A stretch of DNA of 64,000 nucleotides from Citrobacter arsenatis (GCF_004353845.1 NZ_CP037864.1:4216001-4280000); one strand, 5' to 3'. Positions 43,311-53,206 are shown, counted from the first letter of the stretch. Translations and numbers: made by a program. The notes: generated from the letters alone by a model not told the origin.

Positions 43311-45553
43311 AATCCCCCGCGAATCAGCCCCCCCATGCCACGGCGCTCCATAAAGGCCGCTACCTGATGGCGTACTTCAGCCGCCATCTGCGCTTCCAGG
43401 CTGCGCTGCGCCAGCGTTTGTGCCTCATCAAAATCGATATGGCGCAGCAGATATTTAACGCGAGCGACGGAACGACCGTTCATCGACAAATGGCGGAAAC
43501 CGAGGCCAATCAGAATAGCCACGCACATCGGGTCGCCCGCCATTTCACCGCATAAGCGCAAATCGATACCGCTTCTTTCGGCTTCCTGCGCAATCATCGC
43601 CAGCGCACGTAACATCCCCGGATGCAGGCTGTCATAAATGCTGGCTACCCGTGTGTTGTTACGATCGACGGCCAGAATGTACTGGGTTAAATCGTTGGTT
43701 CCGACCGAGATAAAGTCTATCCGGTTTGTCAGATGAGGCAGCATGAACACCATCGATGGAACTTCCAGCATGATGCCAATGCGCGGTTTCGGGATCGCAT
43801 AGCCGATCATCTCTTCCACTTCGCGTCCGGCGCGTTCAATCAAGCGTCGCGCTTCGTCCACTTCATCAATACTGGTTACCATCGGCAGCAAAATGCTGAG
43901 GTTGCCGGTTGCCGCGTTGGCTCGCAGCATGGCACGAACCTGGATCAAAAAGATCTCCGGCTGATCGAGCGTTATGCGAATCCCACGCCAGCCAAGGCAT
44001 GGATTCTCTTCACTGATCGGCATGTAGGGCAGCTGTTTATCGGCGCCGACATCCAGCGTACGCAGGGTCACCGGCTTGTCGTTAAACATTTGCAGCATGC
44101 CCTGATACTGCGCAACCTGTTCTTCTTCCGAAGGAAAACCGCTTTGCAGCATGAACGGGATTTCAGTGCGGTACAGGCCAATGCCGTCGATTCGGCTACC
44201 CAGCTTTTCTTCATGTTCCGGGCTGAGACCTGCATTGAGCATCACCTTCACGCGCTCGCCGCTTTTCAGCTGTGCAGGCTGGTTGACGTCATCTTCCGCC
44301 AGGCGGCTCAGCTCAATTTCTTCACTGATAAGTCGCTGGTATTCCTGGATTAATACCGGTTCCGGGTCGACCAGCAGTTCACCGCGATAACCATCCACCA
44401 CCAGCGTACGGCGATGCAGCACCGACGGTTGGATATCGGCCCCCATGACGGTAGGGATACCCAACGCACGCACCATAATTGCCGCATGAGAGTTGGCTGC
44501 GCCGTCCCGGACAACCACGCCGACTAACCGGTCCTGAGGAAGTTCCGCCAGCGTTGTCGCGGAAAGCTCATCCGCCACCAGCACAAAACGTTCCGGCCAG
44601 GCATTCGGTCCCTGAACAGAGTCGTCAAGATGAAACAGCAGACGCTGGCCCAGCGCGCGTAAATCTCCGGCCCGCTCTTTGAGGTAGTTATCACTCAGCG
44701 CGGCAAACTGTTCGGCAAATTTTTCGATGATCGTTTTCACGGCCCACTCGGCCACCGAACCGTTATCCACTTCCGCAAACAGCTCACGGCGCAGACGGGT
44801 ATCGGAAAGCAGGTGCGAGTAGAGATCAAAGATCGCCGCCGTTTCTTTCTGTGCCCCGGCAGTAAAGCGTTTGCTGTAGCGGCGGAATTCGTTCGCCGCC
44901 TCTTCCAGCGCACCGGTCAGTCGCTCGCGCTCAAGCACAGGGTCCAGCGTTGAAGCCTGATAAACCTGCTCCATCAGCGGCAGCGTTGCGTCCTGCCAGC
45001 CTTCGGCTATTGCCACGCCTGGGGCGGCAGGCAATGCACGGATACGCGTTTGCCGGTATTGGCCGAACAGCGCGTTTAGCTGCGACTGCGAAAGAATAGC
45101 CGCCATTTGCGTGGCGAGCGTGACGAGGAAAGATTCTTCACTTTCATCGTACTGGCGCAATTCGCGCTGCTGCACCACCAGCACACCTAAAAGCTGACGG
45201 CGCTGAATGATCGGTACGCCTAAGAACGCACGAAAGCGCTCTTCTTTTACCGAAGGGATGTATTTAAAACTGGGATGTTTTTGCGCATCGGCGAGATTGA
45301 TAGGTTCCGCCAGCCTGCCAACCAGGCCAACGATACCTTCATCAAACGCGAGTGCGACAGTGCGACCACGCGGTTTTTTCAGTCCCCGGGTCGCCATGAG
45401 GTAATAACAACGTCGATCGTGATCGGCCAGATAAACCGAACAGACCTCTGTATCCATCGCAAGACAGATGTCGGTAACCAGAATATTCAGCGCTTCATTC
45501 AGACGCGGAGCACTGGCCACCTTTTCGACTATTTCGCGCAGGCGGGTGAGCAT
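43307..45553 (-). CDS. ptsP: PTS-Ntr enzyme I (PtsP)
   Basis: This 748-residue protein has an N-terminal GAF domain (about residues 1-150) that senses nitrogen status, and an enzyme I module that takes phosphate from PEP. The active-site histidine is at 356 (GAANSHAAIMVRALG), matching E. coli. It phosphorylates NPr in the regulatory nitrogen PTS. It follows rppH by 12 bp in one operon. The ribosome binding site is weak. Confidence 0.97.
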   Translation of the reverse strand: MLTRLREIVEKVASAPRLNEALNILVTDICLAMDTEVCSVYLADHDRRCYYLMATRGLKKPRGRTVALAFDEGIVGLVGRLAEPINLADAQKHPSFKYIPSVKEERFRAFLGVPIIQRRQLLGVLVVQQRELRQYDESEESFLVTLATQMAAILSQSQLNALFGQYRQTRIRALPAAPGVAIAEGWQDATLPLMEQVYQASTLDPVLERERLTGALEEAANEFRRYSKRFTAGAQKETAAIFDLYSHLLSDTRLRRELFAEVDNGSVAEWAVKTIIEKFAEQFAALSDNYLKERAGDLRALGQRLLFHLDDSVQGPNAWPERFVLVADELSATTLAELPQDRLVGVVVRDGAANSHAAIMVRALGIPTVMGADIQPSVLHRRTLVVDGYRGELLVDPEPVLIQEYQRLISEEIELSRLAEDDVNQPAQLKSGERVKVMLNAGLSPEHEEKLGSRIDGIGLYRTEIPFMLQSGFPSEEEQVAQYQGMLQMFNDKPVTLRTLDVGADKQLPYMPISEENPCLGWRGIRITLDQPEIFLIQVRAMLRANAATGNLSILLPMVTSIDEVDEARRLIERAGREVEEMIGYAIPKPRIGIMLEVPSMVFMLPHLTNRIDFISVGTNDLTQYILAVDRNNTRVASIYDSLHPGMLRALAMIAQEAERSGIDLRLCGEMAGDPMCVAILIGLGFRHLSMNGRSVARVKYLLRHIDFDEAQTLAQRSLEAQMAAEVRHQVAAFMERRGMGGLIRGGL

Positions 45554-45565
45554 AATTTGCGTAGC

Positions 45566-46096
45566 TTAACCTCTTTTACGTCTGTACGCAGGTGCGCTTT
45601 GCGGCTTAGGAGTGCTCTCCTGAAGCGCCATGACAACACCTGCGAATTCTTTCATCACCCTGCGATAGACATCGCGTTTAAATGACACCACCTGTCGAAC
45701 CGGATACCAGTAACTCACCCAGCGCCAGCCGTCGAACTCAGGTGTACTGCTGGTTTGCATATTGATTTCAGCATCGCTGCTGACCAACTGCAGAAGAAAC
45801 CATTTTTGTTTCTGGCCGATACAAACCGGCTTCGTGTCCCAACGCACCAAACGTTTCGGTAACTTGTAACGCAACCAGTTACGAGTAGAAGCAAGGATCC
45901 GTACATCTTTACGACTGAGACCCACTTCTTCAAAGAGTTCCCGGTACATCGCCTGCTCTGCTGTCTCTCCTGAATTTATCCCACCTTGCGGGAATTGCCA
46001 GGAGTGCTGACCAAATCGCCGGGCCCACATGACCTGCCCCTGGCGGTTACAAATTACTATCCCTACATTCGGGCGGTAGCCATCGTCATCAATCAC
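45566..46096 (-). CDS. rppH: RNA pyrophosphohydrolase (RppH)
   Basis: This 176-residue Nudix hydrolase converts 5'-triphosphate mRNA ends to monophosphates, starting decay. The Nudix box is GGINSGETAEQAMYREL followed by FEEVGL, near residues 38-60. The start is GTG, with GAGG upstream. It has the E. coli length and lies upstream of ptsP. Confidence 0.96.
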   Translation of the reverse strand: MIDDDGYRPNVGIVICNRQGQVMWARRFGQHSWQFPQGGINSGETAEQAMYRELFEEVGLSRKDVRILASTRNWLRYKLPKRLVRWDTKPVCIGQKQKWFLLQLVSSDAEINMQTSSTPEFDGWRWVSYWYPVRQVVSFKRDVYRRVMKEFAGVVMALQESTPKPQSAPAYRRKRG

Positions 46097-46463
46097 CGGA
46101 CTACCTCAACATAAACCTTATATACAAACGATTGTTTCACACTCCAGAGGGGCGGTAAACCACTCTGTTAAGGGTGCGATATTCTAATAACAATTGAATA
46201 ACTCACAGCTTAGGGCCGAGTTATAAACAGAAGTAGGGCAAGCACGGCGATTTTATTCACCTTTTCTGTGGATATAGTTGTGAAGAAGTACGGAATTACT
46301 ATGGGAAAACCCAGAACAGTCTGAATAAGACATTCGTCACATATCAAAAATAGTCTTCTGGATTCATAAAGTTAAAACAGGTCCAGACAAATAAACACAC
46401 AGAAATGTGACGTATATCACGCACACGATCTTCAGGCTGATGAAAGATCGACCAGCGTTGGTT

Positions 46464-46472
46464 TTATCCACA
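46464..46472 (+). promoter_or_regulatory. DnaA box (perfect consensus)
   Basis: TTATCCACA, the strict E. coli DnaA box. Confidence 0.75.
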
Positions 46473-46582
46473 GATTATGCCAATAAGTTAGGCACAATTT
46501 GTGTGAAAATTCGATTTTCGTCGCACGTCAAGGCTGTAAATTGAAACAGTAGTAGGGGTTTTTCACAGTTATCCCATCTTTC

Positions 46583-46591
46583 TGTGGATAA
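46583..46591 (-). promoter_or_regulatory. DnaA box (perfect consensus, reverse)
   Basis: TGTGGATAA, the strict DnaA box on the minus strand, 119 bp from the forward copy. Confidence 0.75.
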
Positions 46592-46780
46592 CATGGTGTA
46601 AGATCCTGTTCATTGTCAGTGACCAGAATTGGAAAACCCGCTTCGCTGTTGCGCAACTCTGTGCACATGAATCTAAAAACCAATATAAATCATAGAATTG
46701 AATAAAGCATGTGGAAAAAGATAAACTCTGTCCACACGGTATAAAATCATTGCTCATTTTTTCACCTAAGGGTTAACCCG

Positions 46781-47476
46781 ATGCCAGAACTCCGTCCGTT
46801 GCTTTCTCCCCCTGAATCTGAAGCCCAGTTGCTGAACCAGGCACGGCAACTTTCGGGCTACGCGTTAGGAGAATTAGCGGCAATAGCGGGGATCGTCGCG
46901 CCTCGAGATCTCAAGCGCGATAAAGGCTGGATTGGCGTCCTGCTGGAGATTTGGCTTGGCGCCAGCGCAGGCAGCAAACCGGAGCAGGATTTCGCGGCGC
47001 TGGGCGTGGAGCTAAAAACGATCCCTGTGGACAGTCTTGGCAGACCGCTGGAAACCACCTTTGTGTGCGTGGCGCCGTTAACCGGCAATACCGGCGTCAC
47101 CTGGGAAACCAGCCATGTGCGGCACAAACTTAAACGCGTTTTGTGGATCCCGGTAGAAGGCGAACGCAGCATCCCGCTGGCTGAGCGCCGCGTCGGCTCT
47201 CCCCTGCTGTGGAGCCCGAATGAAGAAGAAGACCAGCAATTGCGTCTGGACTGGGAAGAGTTGATGGACATGATTGTGTTAGGCCACGTCGAACGCATCA
47301 CCGCTCGCCATGGGGAAGTGCTGCAACTGCGTCCTAAAGCCGCCAACGCCCGAGCGCTTACCGAGGCCATTGGCGCCCATGGCGAACCCATCCTCACCCT
47401 GCCACGCGGTTTTTACCTGAAAAAGAACTTCACCCGCGCATTGCTTGAGCGACATTTTTTGTTCCACGCGCAATAG
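46781..47476 (+). CDS. mutH: DNA mismatch repair endonuclease MutH
   Basis: This 231-residue endonuclease nicks the unmethylated strand at hemimethylated GATC during methyl-directed mismatch repair, after activation by MutL. The catalytic set Asp70, Glu77 and Lys79 is present (EQDFAALGVELKT). It is two residues longer than E. coli MutH at the C-terminus, as far as I remember. The upstream spacer is rich in DnaA boxes. Confidence 0.97.
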   Translation: MPELRPLLSPPESEAQLLNQARQLSGYALGELAAIAGIVAPRDLKRDKGWIGVLLEIWLGASAGSKPEQDFAALGVELKTIPVDSLGRPLETTFVCVAPLTGNTGVTWETSHVRHKLKRVLWIPVEGERSIPLAERRVGSPLLWSPNEEEDQQLRLDWEELMDMIVLGHVERITARHGEVLQLRPKAANARALTEAIGAHGEPILTLPRGFYLKKNFTRALLERHFLFHAQ

Positions 47477-47551
47477 GCACCGTCCGGCCTTTCACCCGCC
47501 GCGTTACGGGCCTATAATTACCGCTTCTTTTTTTTGGCAGGACTTTGTTCG

Positions 47552-48265
47552 ATGTTATTTGCATGGATAACCGATCCTAACGCCTGGCTTGCGCTCGGTA
47601 CGCTGACGCTGCTGGAGATCGTTCTTGGGATCGACAATATTATTTTCCTCTCTCTGGTTGTAGCCAAACTCCCGACAGCGCAACGTAATCATGCCCGACG
47701 CATTGGGCTTGCGGCGGCGATGATCATGCGTCTGGCACTGCTGGCCTCTATCGCCTGGGTAACACGGCTGACAAACCCGCTATTCGAAGTGTTTGGCGAG
47801 GCAATATCAGCGCGCGACCTGATCCTTCTGCTGGGGGGATTGTTCCTGATCTGGAAAGCCAGTAAGGAGATCCACGAATCCATTGAAGGTGAGGAAGAGG
47901 GACTGAAAACCCGCGTATCTTCTTTCCTGGGCGCGATTGTGCAGATCATGTTGTTAGACATTATCTTCAGCCTGGATTCCGTGATTACTGCGGTTGGCTT
48001 GTCCGATCATCTGTTTATTATGATGGCGGCAGTGGTGATTGCCGTGGGCGTGATGATGTTTGCCGCACGCCCAATTGGCGAGTTTGTCGATCGCCATCCT
48101 TCGGTAAAAATGCTGGCGCTCTCGTTCCTGATTTTGGTCGGTTTTACGCTAATTCTGGAAAGTTTCGACGTCCACGTTCCGAAAGGATATATCTATTTCG
48201 CCATGTTCTTCTCTATCGCGGTAGAGACCCTGAACCTGTGGCGTAATAAAAAAAATCCGCTCTGA
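47552..48265 (+). CDS. ygdQ: TerC-family membrane protein YgdQ
   Basis: This 237-residue inner-membrane protein of the TerC family has about seven membrane segments. The family motif LLEIVLGIDNIIFLS near residue 20 and a repeat LLDIIFSLDSVITAVG near residue 133 carry the paired Asp residues. TerC proteins are implicated in metal (manganese) export; the role of YgdQ itself is unproven. I chose the ATG at MLFAWITD over one six codons upstream. Confidence 0.93.
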   Translation: MLFAWITDPNAWLALGTLTLLEIVLGIDNIIFLSLVVAKLPTAQRNHARRIGLAAAMIMRLALLASIAWVTRLTNPLFEVFGEAISARDLILLLGGLFLIWKASKEIHESIEGEEEGLKTRVSSFLGAIVQIMLLDIIFSLDSVITAVGLSDHLFIMMAAVVIAVGVMMFAARPIGEFVDRHPSVKMLALSFLILVGFTLILESFDVHVPKGYIYFAMFFSIAVETLNLWRNKKNPL

Positions 48266-48276
48266 TGAAATCCGTC

Positions 48277-48294
48277 GCTCCCCGCAAGGGGAGC
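48277..48294 (+). other. Hairpin after ygdQ
   Basis: GCTCCCC and GGGGAGC form a perfect stem around GCAA. No T-run follows, so termination would be weak or Rho-dependent. Confidence 0.55.
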
Positions 48295-48410
48295 AAATGC
48301 CCGCCACACCTCCCCCCTTCTCACAGTTTAAGATTTTACTGCTTTCGCCATGCACAACTTCGCGTTATTACTAAACTATTGTCAGATGCAGGCCATGTGA
48401 GGATAAGCAG

Positions 48411-48629
48411 ATGAAAAAATGGGCAGTTTTGATTTCCGCCGTAGGACTGGCTTTTGCCGTTTCCGGATGCAGCAGCGATTATGTAATGGCGACAAAAGAT
48501 GGTCGAATGATCCTGACCGATGGAAAACCAGAAATTGACGATGATACCGGTCTGGTGAGCTATCACGACCAGCAGGGCAATGCGATGCAGATTAACCGCG
48601 ATGATATATCTCAAATCATTGAACGCTGA
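48411..48629 (+). CDS. ygdR: Small lipoprotein YgdR (DUF903)
   Basis: A 72-residue lipoprotein with lipobox VSGC and a DUF903 domain (YVMATKDGRMILTDGKPEIDD). It is a paralogue of ygdI at 19927: both share the YVM-T-DGR and DGKP pattern. GAGGA precedes the ATG. The function is unknown. Confidence 0.93.
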   Translation: MKKWAVLISAVGLAFAVSGCSSDYVMATKDGRMILTDGKPEIDDDTGLVSYHDQQGNAMQINRDDISQIIER

Positions 48630-48693
48630 TGGTTGAGGTCAGCAGCGCGCTGGCCTTAACAATTTTACTTCCCTTTTTCGCTTCCCTCAGCCA

Positions 48694-48725
48694 TTTTTAT
48701 AATCCTTATGTCGTGATTATAAAAA
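48694..48725. promoter_or_regulatory. Perfect inverted repeat over the tas promoter/leader
   Basis: TTTTTATAATC and GATTATAAAAA are a perfect 11-bp inverted repeat around a 10-base centre. The left arm contains a consensus -10 hexamer, TATAAT, at 48698-48703. The right arm ends just before the tas ribosome binding site. Confidence 0.7.
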
Positions 48726-48735
48726 GGAAACGGCT

Positions 48736-49776
48736 ATGCAATATCACCGTATACCCCACAGCTCGCTGGAAGTCAGTACACTGGGGCTGGGCACAATGAC
48801 GTTTGGTGAACAAAACAGCGAAGCCGACGCACATGCACAGCTCGATTATGCCGTAGCACAGGGCATTAATTTGATCGACGTTGCCGAGATGTATCCGGTA
48901 CCGCCGCGTCCTGAAACCCAGGGGCTCACCGAAACCTACGTAGGTAACTGGCTCGCCAAACACGGCAGCCGCGAAAAACTAATCGTTGCATCTAAGGTCA
49001 GCGGCCCATCACGTAACAACGACAGCGGTATTCGCCCGAATCAGGCGCTGGATCGTAAAAATATCCGTGAGGCGCTGCACGACAGTCTGAAAAGACTGCA
49101 AACCGAATACCTGGATCTGTATCAGGTTCACTGGCCGCAGCGCCCCACCAACTGCTTTGGTAAGTTAGGCTACAGCTGGACGGACTCCGCGCCGGTCGTT
49201 TCCCTGCTGGATACGCTGGACGCGCTGGCCGAGTTTCAGCGTGCCGGGAAAATTCGCTACATCGGCGTGTCCAATGAAACCGCGTTTGGCGTAATGCGCT
49301 ATCTGCACTTGGCGGACAAACACGATCTGCCACGCATCGCCACCATCCAGAACCCCTACAGCCTTTTGAACCGCAGCTTTGAGGTTGGACTGGCGGAAGT
49401 GAGCCAGTATGAAGGGGTTGAACTGCTGGCCTATTCTTGCCTGGGCTTCGGTACGTTAACCGGTAAATACCTGAACGGCGCGAAGCCTGCCGGTGCACGT
49501 AATACGTTGTTTAGCCGTTTTACGCGCTACAGCGGCGAGCAAACGCAAAAAGCCGTCGCGACCTATGTGGATATCGCGAAACGCCATAATCTGGATCCTG
49601 CGCAAATGGCGCTGGCATTCGTGCGTCGTCAGCCGTTTGTCGCCAGCACGTTGCTGGGTGCCACGACGATGGAGCAGTTAAAAACCAACGTTGAAAGCCT
49701 GCATCTGGAGCTGAGCGAAGAAGTACTGGCAGAGATTGAAGCGGTGCACCAGGTGTATACCTATCCTGCACCGTAA
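48736..49776 (+). CDS. tas: Aldo-keto reductase Tas
   Basis: This 346-residue aldo-keto reductase has the E. coli Tas length. It shows the catalytic Asp and Tyr in NLIDVAEMYP near residue 54 and the NADPH-binding IRYIGVSNETAFG near residue 175. In E. coli tas suppresses some tyrosine auxotrophs under starvation; its natural substrate is not known. AGGAAA precedes the ATG. Confidence 0.95.
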   Translation: MQYHRIPHSSLEVSTLGLGTMTFGEQNSEADAHAQLDYAVAQGINLIDVAEMYPVPPRPETQGLTETYVGNWLAKHGSREKLIVASKVSGPSRNNDSGIRPNQALDRKNIREALHDSLKRLQTEYLDLYQVHWPQRPTNCFGKLGYSWTDSAPVVSLLDTLDALAEFQRAGKIRYIGVSNETAFGVMRYLHLADKHDLPRIATIQNPYSLLNRSFEVGLAEVSQYEGVELLAYSCLGFGTLTGKYLNGAKPAGARNTLFSRFTRYSGEQTQKAVATYVDIAKRHNLDPAQMALAFVRRQPFVASTLLGATTMEQLKTNVESLHLELSEEVLAEIEAVHQVYTYPAP

Positions 49777-49786
49777 CGGTTAGCGC

Positions 49787-49845
49787 CTGATGGCGCTATG
49801 CTTATCTGGCCTACAGACAGCATTCCCTGTAGGCCGGATAAGGCA
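49787..49845. repeat. REP pair between tas and lplT
   Basis: GCCTGATGGCGC to CTTATCTGGCCTAC, then TGTAGGCCGGATAAGGC. Confidence 0.85.
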
Positions 49846-49860
49846 ACTACACGTAACAGA

Positions 49861-51054
49861 CTAATGGCGGCGCTGCCAAATCCACAGCGCCGCAATCGCC
49901 AGCGCAAACAACGCGCCAAATCCAATACCAATCGCTACCGCCGGGATCCCCACCAGCACCGCCAGTGAATAAATACCCAGCATCAACAGCATCGCGCTGT
50001 TTTCGCCGAGGTTTTGCACCGCTATCGCATTACCCGCACCGACGCTTTTCTTGCCCCGCTCCTGCAGCAACGCATTCAGCGGCACCACAAAGAAGCCACC
50101 CGACACGCCGATAAGCATCAGCAACGCGTATGCAGGAAGCAGCTCATGCTGCAGTGAGAAAATCAGCACCACGATGCCAATCAGGATCCCCGCAGGCATA
50201 CAGCGCGACACGGTTTCCAGCGTTACCAGCTTCGCTGCCGCACCCGCACCGACCACAATCCCGATCGCTACCATAGCATTGAGGTAGGTCGGCGTGGCGT
50301 TATCGGTAATGCCGAGCGCCACCGGGACCCACAGCACCAGCAGAAAACGCAGCGTAACGCCCGCGCCCCAAAAAAGGCTGGTTCCCACCAACGAGAAGCG
50401 TGTTTCACCGTTGCGCCACAGCGAAGAAGCGGCACAGAAGAAACTGCGCGTCATTTTCCCCAAGTGCCAGGACTGGCCAGGGCGAGCCGCGGCCAGTTTC
50501 GGGATGTACAGGTTAGCCACCACCGCGCCAGCATAGGCCAGTGCACAGGCAGAAAGCGCGGCAATCACGTGCCAGTCGGCCAGAACGCCGCCAGCGACAG
50601 AACCGAGCAAAATCGCGGCAATGGTGGAGGCTTCCATCAGACCGTTGGCTTTCACCAGTTTGTCGCCGGTCGTCAGTTCACCGAGAATGCCATACTTGGC
50701 CGGTGAATACGCCGCCGCGCCGATCCCCACCAGCGTATAGCCGAGAAAAGGATTAATGCCGAAGCAAATACTCGCCGCGCCCAGCAGTTTCAGGGCGTTC
50801 GCGAACATCATCACTCTGCCTTTGGCAAAGCTATCCGCCACCTGTCCAACAAACGGCGCAAACAGGATGTAAGCGCCCACAAACACCATTTGCAGGATTG
50901 GCTGACTCCAGTCCGGATAAAATTGTTCCTTCAGCAGTGCCAGCGTGGCGAACAGCAGCGCGTTATCGCCAAACGCCGACAGAAACTGCGCGGCGATAAC
51001 GGACATCATCCCTTTGGACCAGATTGAAGTGTTAGTGTGCACTGACTCACTCAT
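49861..51054 (-). CDS. lplT: Lysophospholipid transporter LplT
   Basis: This 397-residue MFS protein flips lysophospholipids across the inner membrane for reacylation by Aas. It has about twelve membrane segments, beginning MMSVIAAQFLSAFGDNALLF. The ATG at MSESVHTNTS was chosen by family length. It starts 8 bp inside the end of aas, so the pair is coupled. Confidence 0.96.
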   Translation of the reverse strand: MSESVHTNTSIWSKGMMSVIAAQFLSAFGDNALLFATLALLKEQFYPDWSQPILQMVFVGAYILFAPFVGQVADSFAKGRVMMFANALKLLGAASICFGINPFLGYTLVGIGAAAYSPAKYGILGELTTGDKLVKANGLMEASTIAAILLGSVAGGVLADWHVIAALSACALAYAGAVVANLYIPKLAAARPGQSWHLGKMTRSFFCAASSLWRNGETRFSLVGTSLFWGAGVTLRFLLVLWVPVALGITDNATPTYLNAMVAIGIVVGAGAAAKLVTLETVSRCMPAGILIGIVVLIFSLQHELLPAYALLMLIGVSGGFFVVPLNALLQERGKKSVGAGNAIAVQNLGENSAMLLMLGIYSLAVLVGIPAVAIGIGFGALFALAIAALWIWQRRH

Positions 51055-53206
51055 GTTGTTTTTCCGGCTCATCGACCCAGCTTTTAAGCGTGACAAAATC
51101 CGGCTTACCGCTGCCGAGTAATGGGAGTTGCTTCAGGTGGCGAATATCACGCGGTACGGCAAGTTCAGGTACGCCGTGCGCCCGCGCATACTGCTGTAGT
51201 TTTTCACGCGTGAGTTCGCTATCGGTAGTAAACAATACCAGCGCCTCACCTTTGCTGGCATCACTCTTGATCGCCGTGGCATGCATTTTGTCCGCGGATA
51301 CCGCCAACGCAAGTTGCTCAACCATTTCCAGCGACACCATCTCTCCGGCTATTTTAGCAAAACGCTTGGCGCGCCCCTGAATCTGTACAAAGCCGTTTTC
51401 ATCAAAGCGCACGATGTCGCCAGTGTCATACCAGTCGCGCTCAATCTCACCTTGCGCATTCTCTGCCGTCGGCACTTCCAGCACGCCAGGTTTTTCGACG
51501 CGCAAATAGCCGCTCATAATATTAGGGCCTTTCAGTTGTAAACGCCCACCGTCCTCAATCCCCGGAACGGCTAACAGTCGGGCATCCATGCCAGGCAAGA
51601 TGCGCCCTACCGTTCCCGGTTTTGCCGCCATTGGTACATTGATCGACACCACCGGCGCACACTCCGTCACGCCATAGCCTTCAAGGACGCGCAGGCCAAA
51701 TTTCTCCTGCCACAGCTGCTTTGTGCTGTCCTGCAGTTTTTCCGCACCCGCCACCACATAACGTAGGCGGTGGAAATCGTACGGATGCGCGAAACGCGCG
51801 TAGTTGCCGAGGAACGTAGACGTACCAAACAACACGGTGCAGTTCCGGTCATATACCAGCTCTGGCACAATACGGTAATGCAGCGGGCTTGGATAAAGGA
51901 ACACTTCTGCGCCAGTCAGCAGCGGCGTGAATAATCCCACCGTCAGGCCAAAGGAGTGGAACAGCGGCAGCGCCGACATAAAGCGGTCATCGGCGGTGAA
52001 ATCGGCAATCGTTTTAATCTGCTCAACGTTCGCCAGAATGCTCTTGTGGCTATGGACCACGCCTTTAGGATGGCCTTCCGAACCGGAGGTAAAGAGGATC
52101 ACCGCTGCTTCTTCCGGCTGCTGCTTCACCTGCGCCAGATGCGGTGCCAGCAGATGTGAGAAAATCCACAGCTTATCGCCAAAGGTCACATCAGCTTTTA
52201 AGTCCTCCAGATAAACCCAGCGCACCTGGGTGAGCTGTTCCGGTAAATGCCAGAGTTTGCCTTTATCGAGAAACTGTCGGGAAGTGAAGATCGTTTTGAT
52301 TTCGGACGCAGTAATGGCGCTGGTTAATCCTTTCACGCCAGCGGTGTAGTTCATCATGGCCGGAATGCGTCGACGCGCAATGGCGCCAAAAATGACCGCC
52401 GCGCTGATCCCTGCGTTTGGCAGCATCAGGCCAATTTTTTCACCTTCGACACTGTATTTTTCCAGAATACGGGCCACAAAGAGCGTCTTCGTCAGCAGTT
52501 TGCGGTAGCTGTCCGGGGTAAAGTTGACATCTTCAATGCAGTTTTTACCTGCGCCAAAACGGTATTTTGCCGCCAGCAGCGACTCGTATAGCGTTTCACG
52601 CGGACGCACCGCCATGCGCGCTTCCATCATAATTTGATGCAGCATTTCACCGGCGATTTTACGGCGATCGCGAGCACGCGGCGCTTCCGGCATCGGCATG
52701 TGTGTCGGCGGCAGAATATGCAGTTGGATGCGCGGGAAGAATCGCTGTTTAACCAGACCTTTCAGGCGGCTAAAGCGGGAAAGCTCTGCGCCCTCAATAC
52801 GGACAGGAACGACCGTCGCCCCCGACTTAGCGGCGACAAACCCCGCGCCGTCATAAATTTTCATTAACGAACCGGTGGTTGAAATACGCCCTTCCGGAAA
52901 AATAACCACCGGACGGCCCTGCTCGACCAGACGAACCAGATGCTTAATCGACATCGGTTTGGTTGGGTCTAACGGCACGAAATCAATCAGCGGGGTTAGC
53001 CAGCGCATATACCATTGCTGGCTAATCGAGGTGTAAACAGCGAAAACGGGACGAATCGGTAAAAAGAGCGCCAGCAGAATGCCGTCTATAAATGAGACAT
53101 GGTTGGGAGTGATTAAAACGCGTTCTCCCTGTAGCGCGCTGACATCGCCCGTGACGCGAACGCGAAAAAGCACGCGAAACAGATTACGAAAAAAGCCAAA
53201 TAGCAT
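51047..53206 (-). CDS. aas: Bifunctional acyltransferase / acyl-ACP synthetase (Aas)
   Basis: This 719-residue membrane protein joins two domains: an N-terminal acyltransferase with HX4D (NHVSFIDG near residue 36) and PEGR (FPEGRIS), and a C-terminal AMP-binding synthetase with ILFTSGSEGHPKGVVHSH. It acylates lysophosphatidylethanolamine imported by LplT. GGGAG precedes the chosen ATG. It has the E. coli length. Confidence 0.97.
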   Translation of the reverse strand: MLFGFFRNLFRVLFRVRVTGDVSALQGERVLITPNHVSFIDGILLALFLPIRPVFAVYTSISQQWYMRWLTPLIDFVPLDPTKPMSIKHLVRLVEQGRPVVIFPEGRISTTGSLMKIYDGAGFVAAKSGATVVPVRIEGAELSRFSRLKGLVKQRFFPRIQLHILPPTHMPMPEAPRARDRRKIAGEMLHQIMMEARMAVRPRETLYESLLAAKYRFGAGKNCIEDVNFTPDSYRKLLTKTLFVARILEKYSVEGEKIGLMLPNAGISAAVIFGAIARRRIPAMMNYTAGVKGLTSAITASEIKTIFTSRQFLDKGKLWHLPEQLTQVRWVYLEDLKADVTFGDKLWIFSHLLAPHLAQVKQQPEEAAVILFTSGSEGHPKGVVHSHKSILANVEQIKTIADFTADDRFMSALPLFHSFGLTVGLFTPLLTGAEVFLYPSPLHYRIVPELVYDRNCTVLFGTSTFLGNYARFAHPYDFHRLRYVVAGAEKLQDSTKQLWQEKFGLRVLEGYGVTECAPVVSINVPMAAKPGTVGRILPGMDARLLAVPGIEDGGRLQLKGPNIMSGYLRVEKPGVLEVPTAENAQGEIERDWYDTGDIVRFDENGFVQIQGRAKRFAKIAGEMVSLEMVEQLALAVSADKMHATAIKSDASKGEALVLFTTDSELTREKLQQYARAHGVPELAVPRDIRHLKQLPLLGSGKPDFVTLKSWVDEPEKQHE

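Larger units (their letters stand above)
46097..46780. promoter_or_regulatory. Long AT-rich rppH-mutH spacer with DnaA boxes
   Basis: This 684-bp divergent spacer has no supported gene. It holds two perfect DnaA boxes: TTATCCACA at 46464-46472 and its complement TGTGGATAA at 46583-46591. Near-matches are TGTGGATAT at 46267-46275 and TGTGGAAAA at 46710-46718. It must also carry the promoters of rppH-ptsP and mutH, which I could not place. Confidence 0.75.

Noticed and set aside
43733..44353. 206-codon frame antisense to ptsP
   Set aside because: Shadow of ptsP, composition is not protein-like.
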